The position numbers and the translations under genes are program-made. From Glycomyces arizonensis DSM 44726 (lineage in GTDB: Bacteria; Actinomycetota; Actinomycetes; Mycobacteriales; Micromonosporaceae), in NCBI RefSeq assembly GCF_000482705.1, contig NZ_AXWO01000002.1:124001-188000 (forward strand): DNA of 64,000 nt. Direction: 5' to 3'. This document shows positions 26,173 to 35,134 of the stretch, in pieces. Position 1 is the stretch's first letter; each line of letters starts with the position of its first letter. The notes below the pieces were generated by a model that saw only the letters and a list, made by a program, of their open reading frames with translations, searched no databases and had not been told where the DNA came from.

Positions 26173-27048
26173 ATGCGCGCGAAGTACGTGATGTCCGAGG
26201 TCTTCCTCGGACTGTGGCGCAACATCTCCATGACCGTCGCGATGATCATCACCATGACGGTGTCGCTGTCGATGCTGGGATTCGGCCTGCTGCTGTACAA
26301 CCAGGTCGACGTCATCGAGGAGTACTACCAGACCAGCCTCGAAGTGGTCATCTACCTGGACCGCGACGTGACCGAGGAGGTCACGGCGCAGATCGAGTCG
26401 GACCTGAAGTCGAACGACCTCGTCGCCCAGGTCGAGTACGAGTCGAAGGAGGACGCCTGGAAACGGTTCCAGGAGACCTTCGAGAAGTCGCCGGACCTGG
26501 TCGCCTCCGTGGACGCCGAGGTCCTGCCCGCCGCGTTCCGCATCAAGATGAAGAACATCGACCAGGCCGAGGAGCTCATCGCTCAGTTCGCCGACCGCGA
26601 GGGCGTCTACCAGGCCACGAACCAGAAGGAGATCCTCCAGCAGGTCTTCGACATCCTGGGCGGCGGGCAGCGCCTGACGCTCATCGTCGCGCTCGTCCAG
26701 GGCGTCGCGGCCCTGATGCTGGTCGCCAACACGATCCAGGTCGCCGCCTACTCGCGGCGCCGCGAGGTCGCGATCATGAAGCTGGTCGGCGCCCCGAACT
26801 GGTTCGTGCAGGCCCCGTTCGTCATGGAGGCGGTCTTCGCCGGCGTCATCGGCGCCCTGTTCGCCTTCGGCATCGTGGCCGCCGCGAAGGTCTTCGTCAT
26901 GGAAGGCCAGTTCAAGAACCTGTTCAGCCTGATGCCGCCCGTCGAATGGAACTCGGTGCTGCTCCTGCTGCCGATCCTGGTCGGCATCTCCGCGGCCATC
27001 TCGGCGATCACTGCATGGATCACCCTCAGATTCAACATAAAGGTGTAA
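26173..27048 (+). CDS. ftsX: Cell division protein FtsX
   Basis: A 291 aa four-helix permease-like protein. The first helix (about 20-45) leads to a large extracellular loop (about 47-170) that in other species binds and opens the M23 peptidase partner; three more helices follow (about 178-200, 217-240 and 258-285), with the typical YSRRREVAIMKLVGAPNWFV cytoplasmic loop before the third. Partner FtsE is encoded just upstream and the likely hydrolase partner just downstream. Confidence 0.95.
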   Translation: MRAKYVMSEVFLGLWRNISMTVAMIITMTVSLSMLGFGLLLYNQVDVIEEYYQTSLEVVIYLDRDVTEEVTAQIESDLKSNDLVAQVEYESKEDAWKRFQETFEKSPDLVASVDAEVLPAAFRIKMKNIDQAEELIAQFADREGVYQATNQKEILQQVFDILGGGQRLTLIVALVQGVAALMLVANTIQVAAYSRRREVAIMKLVGAPNWFVQAPFVMEAVFAGVIGALFAFGIVAAAKVFVMEGQFKNLFSLMPPVEWNSVLLLLPILVGISAAISAITAWITLRFNIKV

Positions 27049-27118
27049 ATTCACCCAAATGGGGTAGCTTGCCCCGAAATGCCGAAGGTCTATCACTGGT
27101 GGATTAACTTCGGGCCCT

Positions 27119-28426
27119 ATGAGCACTGCGTGCACACGGATTCGGAACCGTGGGCGGGGTGACGGGTGGAATGGACGAATCGGTTTGCTGCTCGCGGCCC
27201 TGCTCCTCGGAGCGGCTGCGAGCAGCCCTGTTCTGGGACACTCCGCCGAAGCGGAGCTCGACGCGGTCGAACGCGAGAAGGCCCGCATGGCCGCCCAGCT
27301 CGAAGGCGCCGCCGAGGAGGTCCAAGAGGCCGGTCAGACCCTCGCCGAGGCCGAGGCCCTCCTGCCGGACGCCGAGGAGGCCGTCGCGGCGGCCGAAGGA
27401 CGCGTCGCCGCAGCCGAGGCCGTCGCCACGGAAGCGGAGGAGCAGGCCGAGGCCGCCCAGGAGGCGCTCGAAGCCGCCGAGGACGAGCTGGAGGCGGCGG
27501 CCGCGGCCGTCGAGGAGGCCAAGAACAACAGGATCACGGTGCTCACGGCCACCTATCGGGGTGCCGAGCTGCTCACCGTCGACGCGATCCTCGCCTCCGA
27601 CGACACCTTGCAGGCCATGGACCGGCTCTCCTATCTCGAGTTCCTGATCGACGCCAAGAACGCCGCGGTCGAGGAGGTCACCCTCACCCGCAGGAACGCC
27701 GCCAACGCGGAGGGGGCCGCCTCCCGCGCCCGGACCGAGGCCGCCGTGGCCGAAGCCGAGGCCGCCGCGACCCTGGACGCGGCCGAGGAGCGCTACAGCG
27801 AGGCCCAGGTCGCGCGCGAGACCGTCACGGAGCTCGTCGACGAGCGCGCCGACGCCCTGGCCGTGGCCGAGGCCGCCGAGGCCCAGGCCCAGGCCGAATA
27901 CGAGGAGCTCGAGGCCGCCTCGGAGCGGCTCGCCGACGCACTGCGAGAGGCCGACCCTCCCGACGAGGACGAGGACTCCGGCGACGACTCCTCCAGCGAC
28001 GATTCATCCTCCGGCGACGATGCGTCCTCGGGGTTCGTGCAGCCGGTCAGCGGCTGGAAGTCCTCGAACTTCGGGTGGCGCACGCACCCGATCTACGGCA
28101 CGTCCCGCTTCCACAGCGGCACCGACTTCGCCGCAGCGAAGGGCACGGCGATCCACGCCGCCGACTCGGGCACCGTCGTCCAGGCGGGCTGGAACGGCGG
28201 CTACGGGATGCTCACCTGCATCAGCCACGGCGACGGCCTGACCACCTGCTACGGCCACCAGTCGAGCATCTGGGTGGAGAACGGCGAGCACGTGGACCAG
28301 GACGAGGAGATCGGAGCGGTCGGCTCCACCGGAGCCTCGACCGGCGCGCACCTGCACTTCGAGGTCCGAGTGGACGGCGAACCGGTCGAGCCCTTGGACT
28401 ACCTGCCGTCCTGCCTGTGCCGCTGA
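27119..28426 (+). CDS. M23-family peptidase with coiled-coil domain (RipC/PcsB/EnvC-like)
   Basis: A 435 aa secreted hydrolase or hydrolase activator. A signal peptide (about 1-42, hydrophobic 20-38) is followed by a long alanine/glutamate coiled coil (about 45-275), an acidic Ser/Asp linker (about 278-302) and a LytM/M23 domain (about 305-430). The zinc ligands are intact: HSGTDFA and HLHFEV. Coiled-coil plus M23 proteins encoded after ftsEX are the regulated partners of FtsX, so it probably cuts septal peptidoglycan. A TAACT box about 8 nt before the ATG suggests a near-leaderless promoter, 70 nt after ftsX. Confidence 0.9.
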   Translation: MSTACTRIRNRGRGDGWNGRIGLLLAALLLGAAASSPVLGHSAEAELDAVEREKARMAAQLEGAAEEVQEAGQTLAEAEALLPDAEEAVAAAEGRVAAAEAVATEAEEQAEAAQEALEAAEDELEAAAAAVEEAKNNRITVLTATYRGAELLTVDAILASDDTLQAMDRLSYLEFLIDAKNAAVEEVTLTRRNAANAEGAASRARTEAAVAEAEAAATLDAAEERYSEAQVARETVTELVDERADALAVAEAAEAQAQAEYEELEAASERLADALREADPPDEDEDSGDDSSSDDSSSGDDASSGFVQPVSGWKSSNFGWRTHPIYGTSRFHSGTDFAAAKGTAIHAADSGTVVQAGWNGGYGMLTCISHGDGLTTCYGHQSSIWVENGEHVDQDEEIGAVGSTGASTGAHLHFEVRVDGEPVEPLDYLPSCLCR

Positions 28427-28436
28427 TCGGACCCAC

Positions 28437-28530
28437 GGCGACGCCTGCGGAGCCGTAAATCGGCACTCACGGCGAAGCTTGCGAGCTGTAAATTGGCACT
28501 CACGGCGAAGCTTGCGAGCTGTAAATTGGC
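28437..28530 (+). repeat. Tandem array of the small dispersed repeat
   Basis: Three head-to-tail units of about 33 bp with core GGCGAAGCTTGCGAGCTGTA and a GGCACTCAC spacer (28437-28470 diverged, 28471-28503, 28504-28530). The spacing keeps a reading frame on the minus strand but no real gene is seen. Related copies are at 8824, 51668 and 54001. Confidence 0.9.
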
Positions 28531-28531
28531 G

Positions 28532-28560
28532 TCGACATACATTTGTTCGATCGTTAAGCT
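28532..28560 (+). promoter_or_regulatory. Promoter of smpB
   Basis: TCGACA (28532-28537) and TAAGCT (28555-28560) with a 17-bp spacer; TAAGCT ends 6 nt before the GTG of smpB. Best -35/-10 pair in the window. The -35 touches the end of the repeat array. Confidence 0.6.
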
Positions 28561-28566
28561 TGGCCC

Positions 28567-29070
28567 GTGTCCAAGAAGAAACAGCCGAAGGCCAAGCACT
28601 CCGGCCCCGAACGCACCGTCGTGACCACGAACCGCAAGGCGCGGCACGACTACGACATCCTGGACACCTATGAGGCCGGGCTGGTCCTGTCCGGGACCGA
28701 GGTCAAGGCGCTGCGCCAGGGGAGGGGCAACATCGTCGACGCCTATGCGGAGGTCCGCAACGGCGAGGCGCGGGTGCACAACTTCCACATCCCCGAGTAC
28801 GACTACGGGACGTGGACGAACCACCCGCCGAGGCGCATCCGCAAGCTCCTGCTGCACCGCGGCGAGATCGCCAAGCTCGGGCCGAAGCTCGACGAGGCCG
28901 GGCTGACGCTGGTGCCGCTGTCGGTGTACTTCCAGAACGGCTGGGCGAAGATGGAGCTCGGCCTGGCCAGGGGCCGCAAGACCTACGACAAGCGCCAGGC
29001 CATCGCCAAGCGCGAGGCCGACCGCGAGATCGAGAAGGCCGTCGGCAGGGCCGCCAAGCGCGGCCAGTAA
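28567..29070 (+). CDS. smpB: SsrA-binding protein SmpB
   Basis: A 167 aa protein that carries tmRNA to stalled ribosomes. The family blocks [20 protein letters not shown] (about 25-44), [12 protein letters not shown] and [20 protein letters not shown], and a basic C-terminal tail that enters the mRNA channel, are all present. The leaderless GTG at 28567 is supported by the -10 at 28555. The tmRNA gene follows 128 nt downstream. Confidence 0.96.
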   Translation: MSKKKQPKAKHSGPERTVVTTNRKARHDYDILDTYEAGLVLSGTEVKALRQGRGNIVDAYAEVRNGEARVHNFHIPEYDYGTWTNHPPRRIRKLLLHRGEIAKLGPKLDEAGLTLVPLSVYFQNGWAKMELGLARGRKTYDKRQAIAKREADREIEKAVGRAAKRGQ

Positions 29071-29152
29071 CCCGGGAATATCCCCCGAGCGGGTCTTGTT
29101 GCAGCGTGTGGCGGCCGCCGATATACGGTGGCCCCCGCTCGCGGCATTGAGT

Positions 29153-29158
29153 TAGAAT
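29153..29158 (+). promoter_or_regulatory. -10 hexamer of the tmRNA gene
   Basis: TAGAAT, about 40 nt before the mature tmRNA 5' end, leaving a short leader that RNase P would remove. Confidence 0.45.
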
Positions 29159-29198
29159 TGCCGAGCACAACTGAACAGAGGTATCTCACCTCAACTGA

Positions 29199-29567
29199 GG
29201 GGCTGATCGGTTTCGACTCCGTAGGTTGATGTGAGGGAAGCGGGTCGAGGAAGCCAACGCCGTCTCGTAAACCGATGTTGGAAACCAACAAGTGCCAACG
29301 CAAAACGCACTGACTTCGCCCTCGCTGCTTAAGCGACAGTGAAGTTGCCGCACCGGAAGCGCGTCCGTTCCGGATCAGCGGCATCATTGAGGACGCTAGG
29401 TCGATGACTTGGTCGCTGGGTCGTCGCACGACACTTTCAGCGGCTGGAGCCCGTCTCACCGACTTGTCCGCGTGAGCGGTGGGGCTCGAGAAAAGGCACA
29501 GCGGACTGCACCCGGAGAAGTCTCACTGACACAGCGGAGGACCAGGGTTCGATTCCCTGCAGCTCCA
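29199..29567 (+). ncRNA. ssrA: Transfer-messenger RNA
   Basis: A 369-nt tmRNA. The tRNA-like ends GGGGCTG and CAGCTCC pair, followed by discriminator A; the 5' part has the conserved ATCGGTTTCGAC and the 3' part GGTTCGATTCC. CCA is not encoded. The resume codon is GCC at 29294 and the tag reads ANAKRTDFALAA, ended by TAA at 29330-29332, with the usual C-terminal ALAA degron. Lies after smpB, so the rescue pair is clustered. Confidence 0.95.
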
Positions 29568-29710
29568 CACCACCGGCCCCCTCGCGGGCCCATATGATCG
29601 CCTGTGACCGGTCCTCGGTCACAGGCGACTGTGGTTCAGCCCTGTCTGCCGATGACCCGGTATCGGAGGCGTGGCCGATGGCGGGTCCGATTCGCCGGCG
29701 AGGTCGTCGT

Positions 29711-30370
29711 TCAGGGAGCCTCACCGTTGCTGTCGTAGCGGAGGTAGGCGAGGACGGCGAGGACGCGGCGGTGGCCGTCGGTTTCGGGCGGGAGGTCGAG
29801 CTTGGTCAGGATGTTGCCGATGTGCTTGGCGATCGCGGCGTCGGTGACCGCGAATTGCGCGGCGATGGAGGCGTTGGTCCGGCCCTGGGCGATCAGCGCG
29901 AGGACTTCGCGTTCTCTGTCAGTCAGGCGTTCCAATGTGGTCTGTATCCGGCGGCGGCCGAGGAGCTTGCGGACGATGTCGGGGTCGATGACGGTGCCGC
30001 CTGCGGCGACCTCCTCCACCGCGGCGAGGAACTCGGGGACCTCGCCGACCCGGTCCTTGAGGAGGTAGCCGACACCGCCGCCCAGTTCGACCAGTTCGGT
30101 GGCGTAGGCGTGCTCGACATACTGGGACAGCACCAGGACGGGCAGCTCGGCGTGCTCCCGGCGCAGCCGCAGGGCGGCGCGCAGGCCCTCATCGCGGTAT
30201 CCGGGCGGCATGCGGATGTCGGTGACGACCGCGTCGGGCGGGTCGGCGGCGACGGCCCCGAGCAGCCCGTCCATGTCGCCGACCGCCGTGACGTCGTGTC
30301 CGGCCCCCGCGAGGATGAGGGCCAGTCCCTCGCGCAGCAGCGCCGAGTCCTCGGCGATCACCAATCGCAT
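29711..30370 (-). CDS. Response regulator, NarL/LuxR family
   Basis: A 219 aa protein. The receiver domain has the acidic pair in LVIAEDSALL, the phosphorylated aspartate in VVTDIRMPP (about residue 51) and LSQYVEHAYATELV, LLKD near 101-104. The C-terminal LuxR helix-turn-helix contains LTDREREVLALIAQGRTNAS. It overlaps the upstream kinase gene by 13 bp. The pair is divergent from a MacB-like ABC exporter that it may control, as in LiaRS or other antibiotic-sensing systems. Confidence 0.93.
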   Translation of the reverse strand: MRLVIAEDSALLREGLALILAGAGHDVTAVGDMDGLLGAVAADPPDAVVTDIRMPPGYRDEGLRAALRLRREHAELPVLVLSQYVEHAYATELVELGGGVGYLLKDRVGEVPEFLAAVEEVAAGGTVIDPDIVRKLLGRRRIQTTLERLTDREREVLALIAQGRTNASIAAQFAVTDAAIAKHIGNILTKLDLPPETDGHRRVLAVLAYLRYDSNGEAP

Positions 30371-31644
30371 GGCAGCTCCGCTCGCACCCGTGTCGGCCCG
30401 CCCTTCGGGCTGTCGAAGACGATCGTGCCGTGCAGCACCGAGGCGCGGTCGCTCAGGCCGAGCAGTCCGGTGCCCCCGGCCGGGTCGGCGCCGCCGATCC
30501 CGTCGTCGCCGATCTCCAGGACCAGTGTGGAGCCGCGTCGGCGGCAATGGACCCAGGCGCGGGAGGCGCGGCTGTGCTTGGCGACATTGGTGAGCGCCTC
30601 GCTGATGACGAACCAGGCGGCGGCCTCGATCGGTTCGGGAGGGCGCTGCGGCAGGTCGATCCTGACGTCGACGGGGACCGCGCAGCGCTCGGCGAGGTCG
30701 GCCACGGCAGGGGAGAGCCCTCGGACGGTGAGCACCTGCGGGTGGATGCCGCGCACCAGTTCGCGGAGTTCAGCGAGCGTCGTCCGCGCCTGCCGATAGG
30801 CGTCCTCGACGGCCGCCCGGGCCTCTTCGGAGGCGTCCGCGAGCCGCAGCCTGGCCATGCCGAGGGTCATGATCAGGCCGGTGAGGCGCTGCTGGGTGCC
30901 GTCGTGGAGGTCGCGTTCGATGCGGGATCGCCCGGCGTCCATGGCCGAGAGTATCCGCTCCCGGGACCGCGACAGTTCGCGCACCCGCCGGTCCGCTCCG
31001 GCCTCGTCCCGGTCGACCAGGAAGTACCGGGTGAGCGCCGCCCGAGCGGCGGCATAGGCGGTGATCAGGTACAGCACCGGGGGAAGCAGCGCGAGCCCGA
31101 GCACGGTCGCCGCGTACGACGCCGGACCTTCGCCGGGTATGAGCCCGAAGAGCGCGTCGGGTTCGAACTCGGGGATCACCGCGGCGAGCAGCGGCCAGCA
31201 GATCACCTGAGCGACGCAGACGACCAGCAGGCCCACGACGAGATCCACCCAGGACAGCGCCAGCGAGAACACCAGCGCGTATCCCAGCGACCGCCAGGTC
31301 GCGGGCTCCCCGATCCTGGTGTGCATCCACCTCCACACCCCCGAGCGGTCCGGCGGCCGGTGCGGTGACGGCGCGGGCGCCGGGTCGACCATGCGCAGGC
31401 GCCATCGCTCGACACCGCCGAAGGGGACGCCGCCGAGCAGGAGCACGACCCCCAACGCCGGGACGACGAGCAGGGCGAGGGTCCCGGCGATCCACAGTGA
31501 CGCGGTGACCCAGCCGGTGAGCAGCCAAGCGATCGAACGCCACGGCCGGGCGGACCGCAGCAGGCGCAGCGGCTCGCCGACGGGCGTCCGCCGGCGGGCC
31601 TGCTGCTGCCCCGCTCCGTGGGGCGGGTGATCGGTGGGGGTCAT
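30358..31644 (-). CDS. Sensor histidine kinase, HisKA_3 type
   Basis: A 428 aa membrane kinase. Four to five hydrophobic helices (about 38-75, 120-150 and 175-205) make a sensor domain with little outside the membrane. The dimerisation helix has the phosphorylated histidine in RIERDLHDGTQQRL. The ATP-binding domain contains SEALTNVAKHS (N box), GDDGIGG (G1) and GTGLLGLSDR (G2). ATG is on a PT-rich start. Transcribed divergently from the ABC exporter genes 138 bp away. Confidence 0.92.
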   Translation of the reverse strand: MTPTDHPPHGAGQQQARRRTPVGEPLRLLRSARPWRSIAWLLTGWVTASLWIAGTLALLVVPALGVVLLLGGVPFGGVERWRLRMVDPAPAPSPHRPPDRSGVWRWMHTRIGEPATWRSLGYALVFSLALSWVDLVVGLLVVCVAQVICWPLLAAVIPEFEPDALFGLIPGEGPASYAATVLGLALLPPVLYLITAYAAARAALTRYFLVDRDEAGADRRVRELSRSRERILSAMDAGRSRIERDLHDGTQQRLTGLIMTLGMARLRLADASEEARAAVEDAYRQARTTLAELRELVRGIHPQVLTVRGLSPAVADLAERCAVPVDVRIDLPQRPPEPIEAAAWFVISEALTNVAKHSRASRAWVHCRRRGSTLVLEIGDDGIGGADPAGGTGLLGLSDRASVLHGTIVFDSPKGGPTRVRAELPCDW

Positions 31645-31782
31645 CTCGGTTGCGACGGTACGCGATCGCGGCCCCGCGCGTCACTCGCGCGGGTGCTACC
31701 GACGGAGGTGGGGCAGGCTCTACCCGAGTCGCTCGCCTGCGCGCCAGTGACACGGCCCCGGTGTGTCGGCGATGGTGCTCCC

Positions 31783-32544
31783 ATGACGAATTTCGCCGAC
31801 GAGCGCCGTACAGCGGCGCCGCTCATTCGACTGCACGCGGTGCGCAAGGTCTTCGGTGCCGGGCGGGCCGCGGTCACCGCCCTTGACGGGGTGACGCTCG
31901 ATTTCGGGGCCGGCACCTGCACCGCGGTCATGGGCCCCTCCGGCTCGGGCAAGAGCACGCTGCTGCAGTGCGCCGCCGGTCTCGACCGCCCCTCGGAAGG
32001 TGAGATCGCGATCGGACAGGTCCGCCTGGACGATCTGGACGAGAACGGGCTGACGCGGCTGCGCCGCGAACGGATCGGATTCGTCTTCCAGTCGTTCAAC
32101 CTGCTGCCCTCGCTGACCGCCGAGCGGAACGTCGCCCTGCCGCTGCGCCTGGCCGGGCGCAGGCCCGAGCGCGGCCGGATCCGCGAGGCGCTGGCGGCGG
32201 TCGGCCTCGCCGACCGGATCCGGCACCGCCCCAGCGAACTCTCCGGCGGTCAGCGCCAACGCGTGGCGATCGCCCGGGCGCTGATCACCGAGCCGGAGGT
32301 CGTCTTCGCCGACGAGCCGACCGGCGCGCTGGACTCCCGGACGGGCCAGGAGGTGCTCACCCTGCTCCGGTCGCTGGTCGACGACCGCGGCCAGACCGTC
32401 GTCATGGTCACCCACGACCCGGTCGCCGCCTCCTACGCCGACCGGGTCGTCTTCCTCTCCGACGGCCGCGTGGCCGGTGAGGAGCGCGACCCCGCGCCGC
32501 GGCGCGTCGCCGAGCGCATGACGAAGCTGGAGGAGCGGCCGTGA
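31783..32544 (+). CDS. ABC transporter ATP-binding protein, MacB/LolD-like
   Basis: A 253 aa ATPase. Walker A is GPSGSGKST, Q-loop FVFQSFNLLPSLT, signature LSGGQRQRVAIARA, Walker B VVFADEPTGALD, H-loop VTHD. The FQSFNLLP form is typical of exporters with FtsX-like permeases (mechanotransmission type). Its GTGA overlap with the next gene ties the two. Likely exports or extracts an amphiphilic compound such as a peptide antibiotic. Confidence 0.93.
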   Translation: MTNFADERRTAAPLIRLHAVRKVFGAGRAAVTALDGVTLDFGAGTCTAVMGPSGSGKSTLLQCAAGLDRPSEGEIAIGQVRLDDLDENGLTRLRRERIGFVFQSFNLLPSLTAERNVALPLRLAGRRPERGRIREALAAVGLADRIRHRPSELSGGQRQRVAIARALITEPEVVFADEPTGALDSRTGQEVLTLLRSLVDDRGQTVVMVTHDPVAASYADRVVFLSDGRVAGEERDPAPRRVAERMTKLEERP

Positions 32545-35048
32545 CCGCGATCGCGTGGCAGACCTTGCGCGCCCGATGGACGACCTTCGTCGGCTCGTTC
32601 CTGGCGCTCGCGCTCGGCGCGGCTTTGTTCACGACCGCCGGACTGACACTGGCGGTCGCGCTCGACGATGCGGACGACGCGCCCCGCTGGTTCATGGAGC
32701 CGTCGGTCGTCGTGGCCGGGCCCGACATCGCGGGCGCCGCCGCGGACGACCCGGACGGACCGTTCGCGGCGCCGCCACTGCCCGCGGGAGAACCGGGCTT
32801 CGTCCCGGCCGAGGTCCCCGCGTCGGTGTCGTCCGTCGCCGGCTCGGCGACCGTCGTGGTCGACCGGATCGGCTACGCCCGGTTCGGCTCGGCCACCTGG
32901 GGCCATCCGTGGTCGGCGAGCGCGCTGCACCCGGTCGAGCTGGTGGCCGGGGCCCCGCCCACCGACGCCGACCACGTGGTGCTCGATGCGTCGACCGGCG
33001 CCGAGCCGGGCGACACCGTCACGGTCGCCACCGCCGACGGCCCGCGGCGCTTCACCGTCAGCGGCGTCATCGACACGCCCGCCGAACCGGCGCTCTACTT
33101 CAGCGACGCCACCGCGGCGCGGCTCGCGCACGACCGGATCTCGGCGGTGGCGCTGCTGCCCGCCCCCGGCACCGATACGCAGCGGCTGGCCGAGGACGTC
33201 GCCGCGGCGCTCGAAGCCATCCCGACCATGCGGGTCCTCACCGGCGACGAGCGCCGGAGCGCCGAACTCGACCCCGAGGCCGGGCTGATCATCGGCACTA
33301 CGTCCCTTGTGGGCACGACGGCGGGCGTGGCGGGATTCGCCGCCGCCTTCGTCGTGGCCGGGACCTTCGCGTTCGGCGTGGTCCAGCGCAGGCGGGAGTT
33401 CGCGCTCCTGCGCGCTGCCGGTGCCACGCCTGCGCAGGTCCGCCGCCTGGTCGTCGGCGAGGCGCTCCTCGTCGGGCTCGTGGCGGGACCGGCCGGGGCC
33501 GCCCTCGGCGCCGTCCTCGCCCCCGTGTTCGCCTGGTGGTTGGCGCGCTACGGCCTGGCGCCGTCCGGCTTCACCGTCGATTACCGCTGGTGGCCCGCGG
33601 TCGTGGCGTGCGCGCTCTGCCTGATCGTGGCATCGGCGGGGTCGTGGGCGGCCTCCCGCAGCGCGGGCGCGATCCGCCCCGTCGAGGCGCTGCGGGAGTC
33701 CTCGGTCGAGCGGTCCGGCATGTCCGCGACCCGGTGGATCCTCGGGCTCGCCGTGCTCGGTGGTGCGATCCCCGTGGCAGGGTTGATGTCCGGCCCGGCG
33801 GGACCGGCCTACCTGCTGCTGGTGGTGATGCTGCTGATCGGCGGGTGCGCGCTGCTGCTGCCGTCGTTGATGCGGCCGTTCGCCTGGCTGGCGACCTGCG
33901 GGCGCAGTGCGGCAGCGGAGCTGTCCCGAGCCGCCGTCGGGAGTGGACGCCGCCGATACGCGGCCGCCATCGCCCCGGTGCTCATCACCATCGGCCTGGC
34001 CGGCGGCGCGCTCGTCGGCACGGCCACCATCGCCGCCACCGAGGCGTCGTCGCTGCGCCACCAGCTCATCGCCCCGGCCATGGTCGTCCCGGAGAGCGGT
34101 TCGCGGCTGCCCGGCGTCGCGGCGGATCGACTGCGGGCACTCCCGGACGTCGCCGCCGCGGTGCCGGTCAAGACCACCACCGTGTTCGATGCGAGCGAGG
34201 AGGCGGTGCGGCAGCGCACGGCCTGGTATGTGGACGGACCCGAGGTGACGGACGTGCTGCGCGTGCCGGTCGCCGACGGCTCGTTCACCGGACTGGAGGG
34301 CCGGACCGTCGCGGTCGCCGCCTCGATCGCCGACGCGCACGGCTGGGGCGTCGGCGACCGCGGACGCCTGTGGCTGGGCGACGGCGCGGTCGTCGAGCTC
34401 CGGATCGCCGCCGTGTTCACCGACCGGCTCGGACTGCCGGACTACTTCCTTCCGTGGCATCTGGCGACCGCGCACTCCACGGCTCCGCTGCCCGACACGC
34501 TCTACCTGGCGTTCTCGGGCGAAGCCGGACCCGCCGCCGCCGCGACCGCGGCGGGATCCTGGGGCGCCACCGTGACCGACCCCGAATCCCACTTGCGGTC
34601 GCTGGACGCGCAGTTCGATCGGCTGAACCGGATGTCCCTGCTCGCGGTCCTCGGCGCCGCCCTGGTCTACACCGCCGTCTCCATCGCCAACACGCAGGCG
34701 ATGACCGCCGCCGGCCGGGCCGACGAACTGATCCTGCTGCGCAGGCTCGGCGCGACCCGGCGCCAGGTACTGCGCCTCGCCGCACGCGAGGCCCTCACCG
34801 TCGGGGGCGTCGGCCTCGCGCTCGGCGGCCTGGTCACCTGCGCCACGCTGGTCGCCGTCGTCGTGGCGCTCGGCAGCCGCACCGACGCGATGTCGGTCCG
34901 GATACCGTGGTCGGCCATCGCGGCGATCACCGCCTGCTGCGCGGTCATCGCGCTCGTCGCCGACACCGCCACGACCTCCCGCCTGCTGCGCGGCCACACC
35001 GGCACCGAGCGAACGGTCAAGCCCCGGCGATCAGTGCCGCGACAGTGA
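32541..35048 (+). CDS. ABC transporter permease with two FtsX-like domains
   Basis: An 835 aa membrane protein. One helix near the start (about 15-42), a large extracellular domain (about 45-250), then an FtsX-type helix set (about 255-370), a second set beginning near 395-445, a second extracellular domain (about 480-690) and the last helices (about 700-810). It contains LVGTTAGVAGFAAAFVVAG and, in the C-terminal FtsX domain, LLRRLGATRRQVLRLAAREA. Starts with GTG at 32541 overlapping the ATPase stop. Adjacent divergent two-component genes suggest regulated export of cell-envelope-active compounds. Confidence 0.9.
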   Translation: MTAIAWQTLRARWTTFVGSFLALALGAALFTTAGLTLAVALDDADDAPRWFMEPSVVVAGPDIAGAAADDPDGPFAAPPLPAGEPGFVPAEVPASVSSVAGSATVVVDRIGYARFGSATWGHPWSASALHPVELVAGAPPTDADHVVLDASTGAEPGDTVTVATADGPRRFTVSGVIDTPAEPALYFSDATAARLAHDRISAVALLPAPGTDTQRLAEDVAAALEAIPTMRVLTGDERRSAELDPEAGLIIGTTSLVGTTAGVAGFAAAFVVAGTFAFGVVQRRREFALLRAAGATPAQVRRLVVGEALLVGLVAGPAGAALGAVLAPVFAWWLARYGLAPSGFTVDYRWWPAVVACALCLIVASAGSWAASRSAGAIRPVEALRESSVERSGMSATRWILGLAVLGGAIPVAGLMSGPAGPAYLLLVVMLLIGGCALLLPSLMRPFAWLATCGRSAAAELSRAAVGSGRRRYAAAIAPVLITIGLAGGALVGTATIAATEASSLRHQLIAPAMVVPESGSRLPGVAADRLRALPDVAAAVPVKTTTVFDASEEAVRQRTAWYVDGPEVTDVLRVPVADGSFTGLEGRTVAVAASIADAHGWGVGDRGRLWLGDGAVVELRIAAVFTDRLGLPDYFLPWHLATAHSTAPLPDTLYLAFSGEAGPAAAATAAGSWGATVTDPESHLRSLDAQFDRLNRMSLLAVLGAALVYTAVSIANTQAMTAAGRADELILLRRLGATRRQVLRLAAREALTVGGVGLALGGLVTCATLVAVVVALGSRTDAMSVRIPWSAIAAITACCAVIALVADTATTSRLLRGHTGTERTVKPRRSVPRQ

Positions 35049-35134
35049 CGGACGACGATCCCCAGGCCGAACGCCGCGGCCCGAAAGAAGCCGATCACGG
35101 TGTCCTCGGTGAGCCTGCGGTTGCGAAAGGCGCA

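Noticed and set aside
28399-28857. Minus-strand frame through the repeat array
   Set aside because: It is open only because the unit length keeps frame; it overlaps smpB and has no start or motif.
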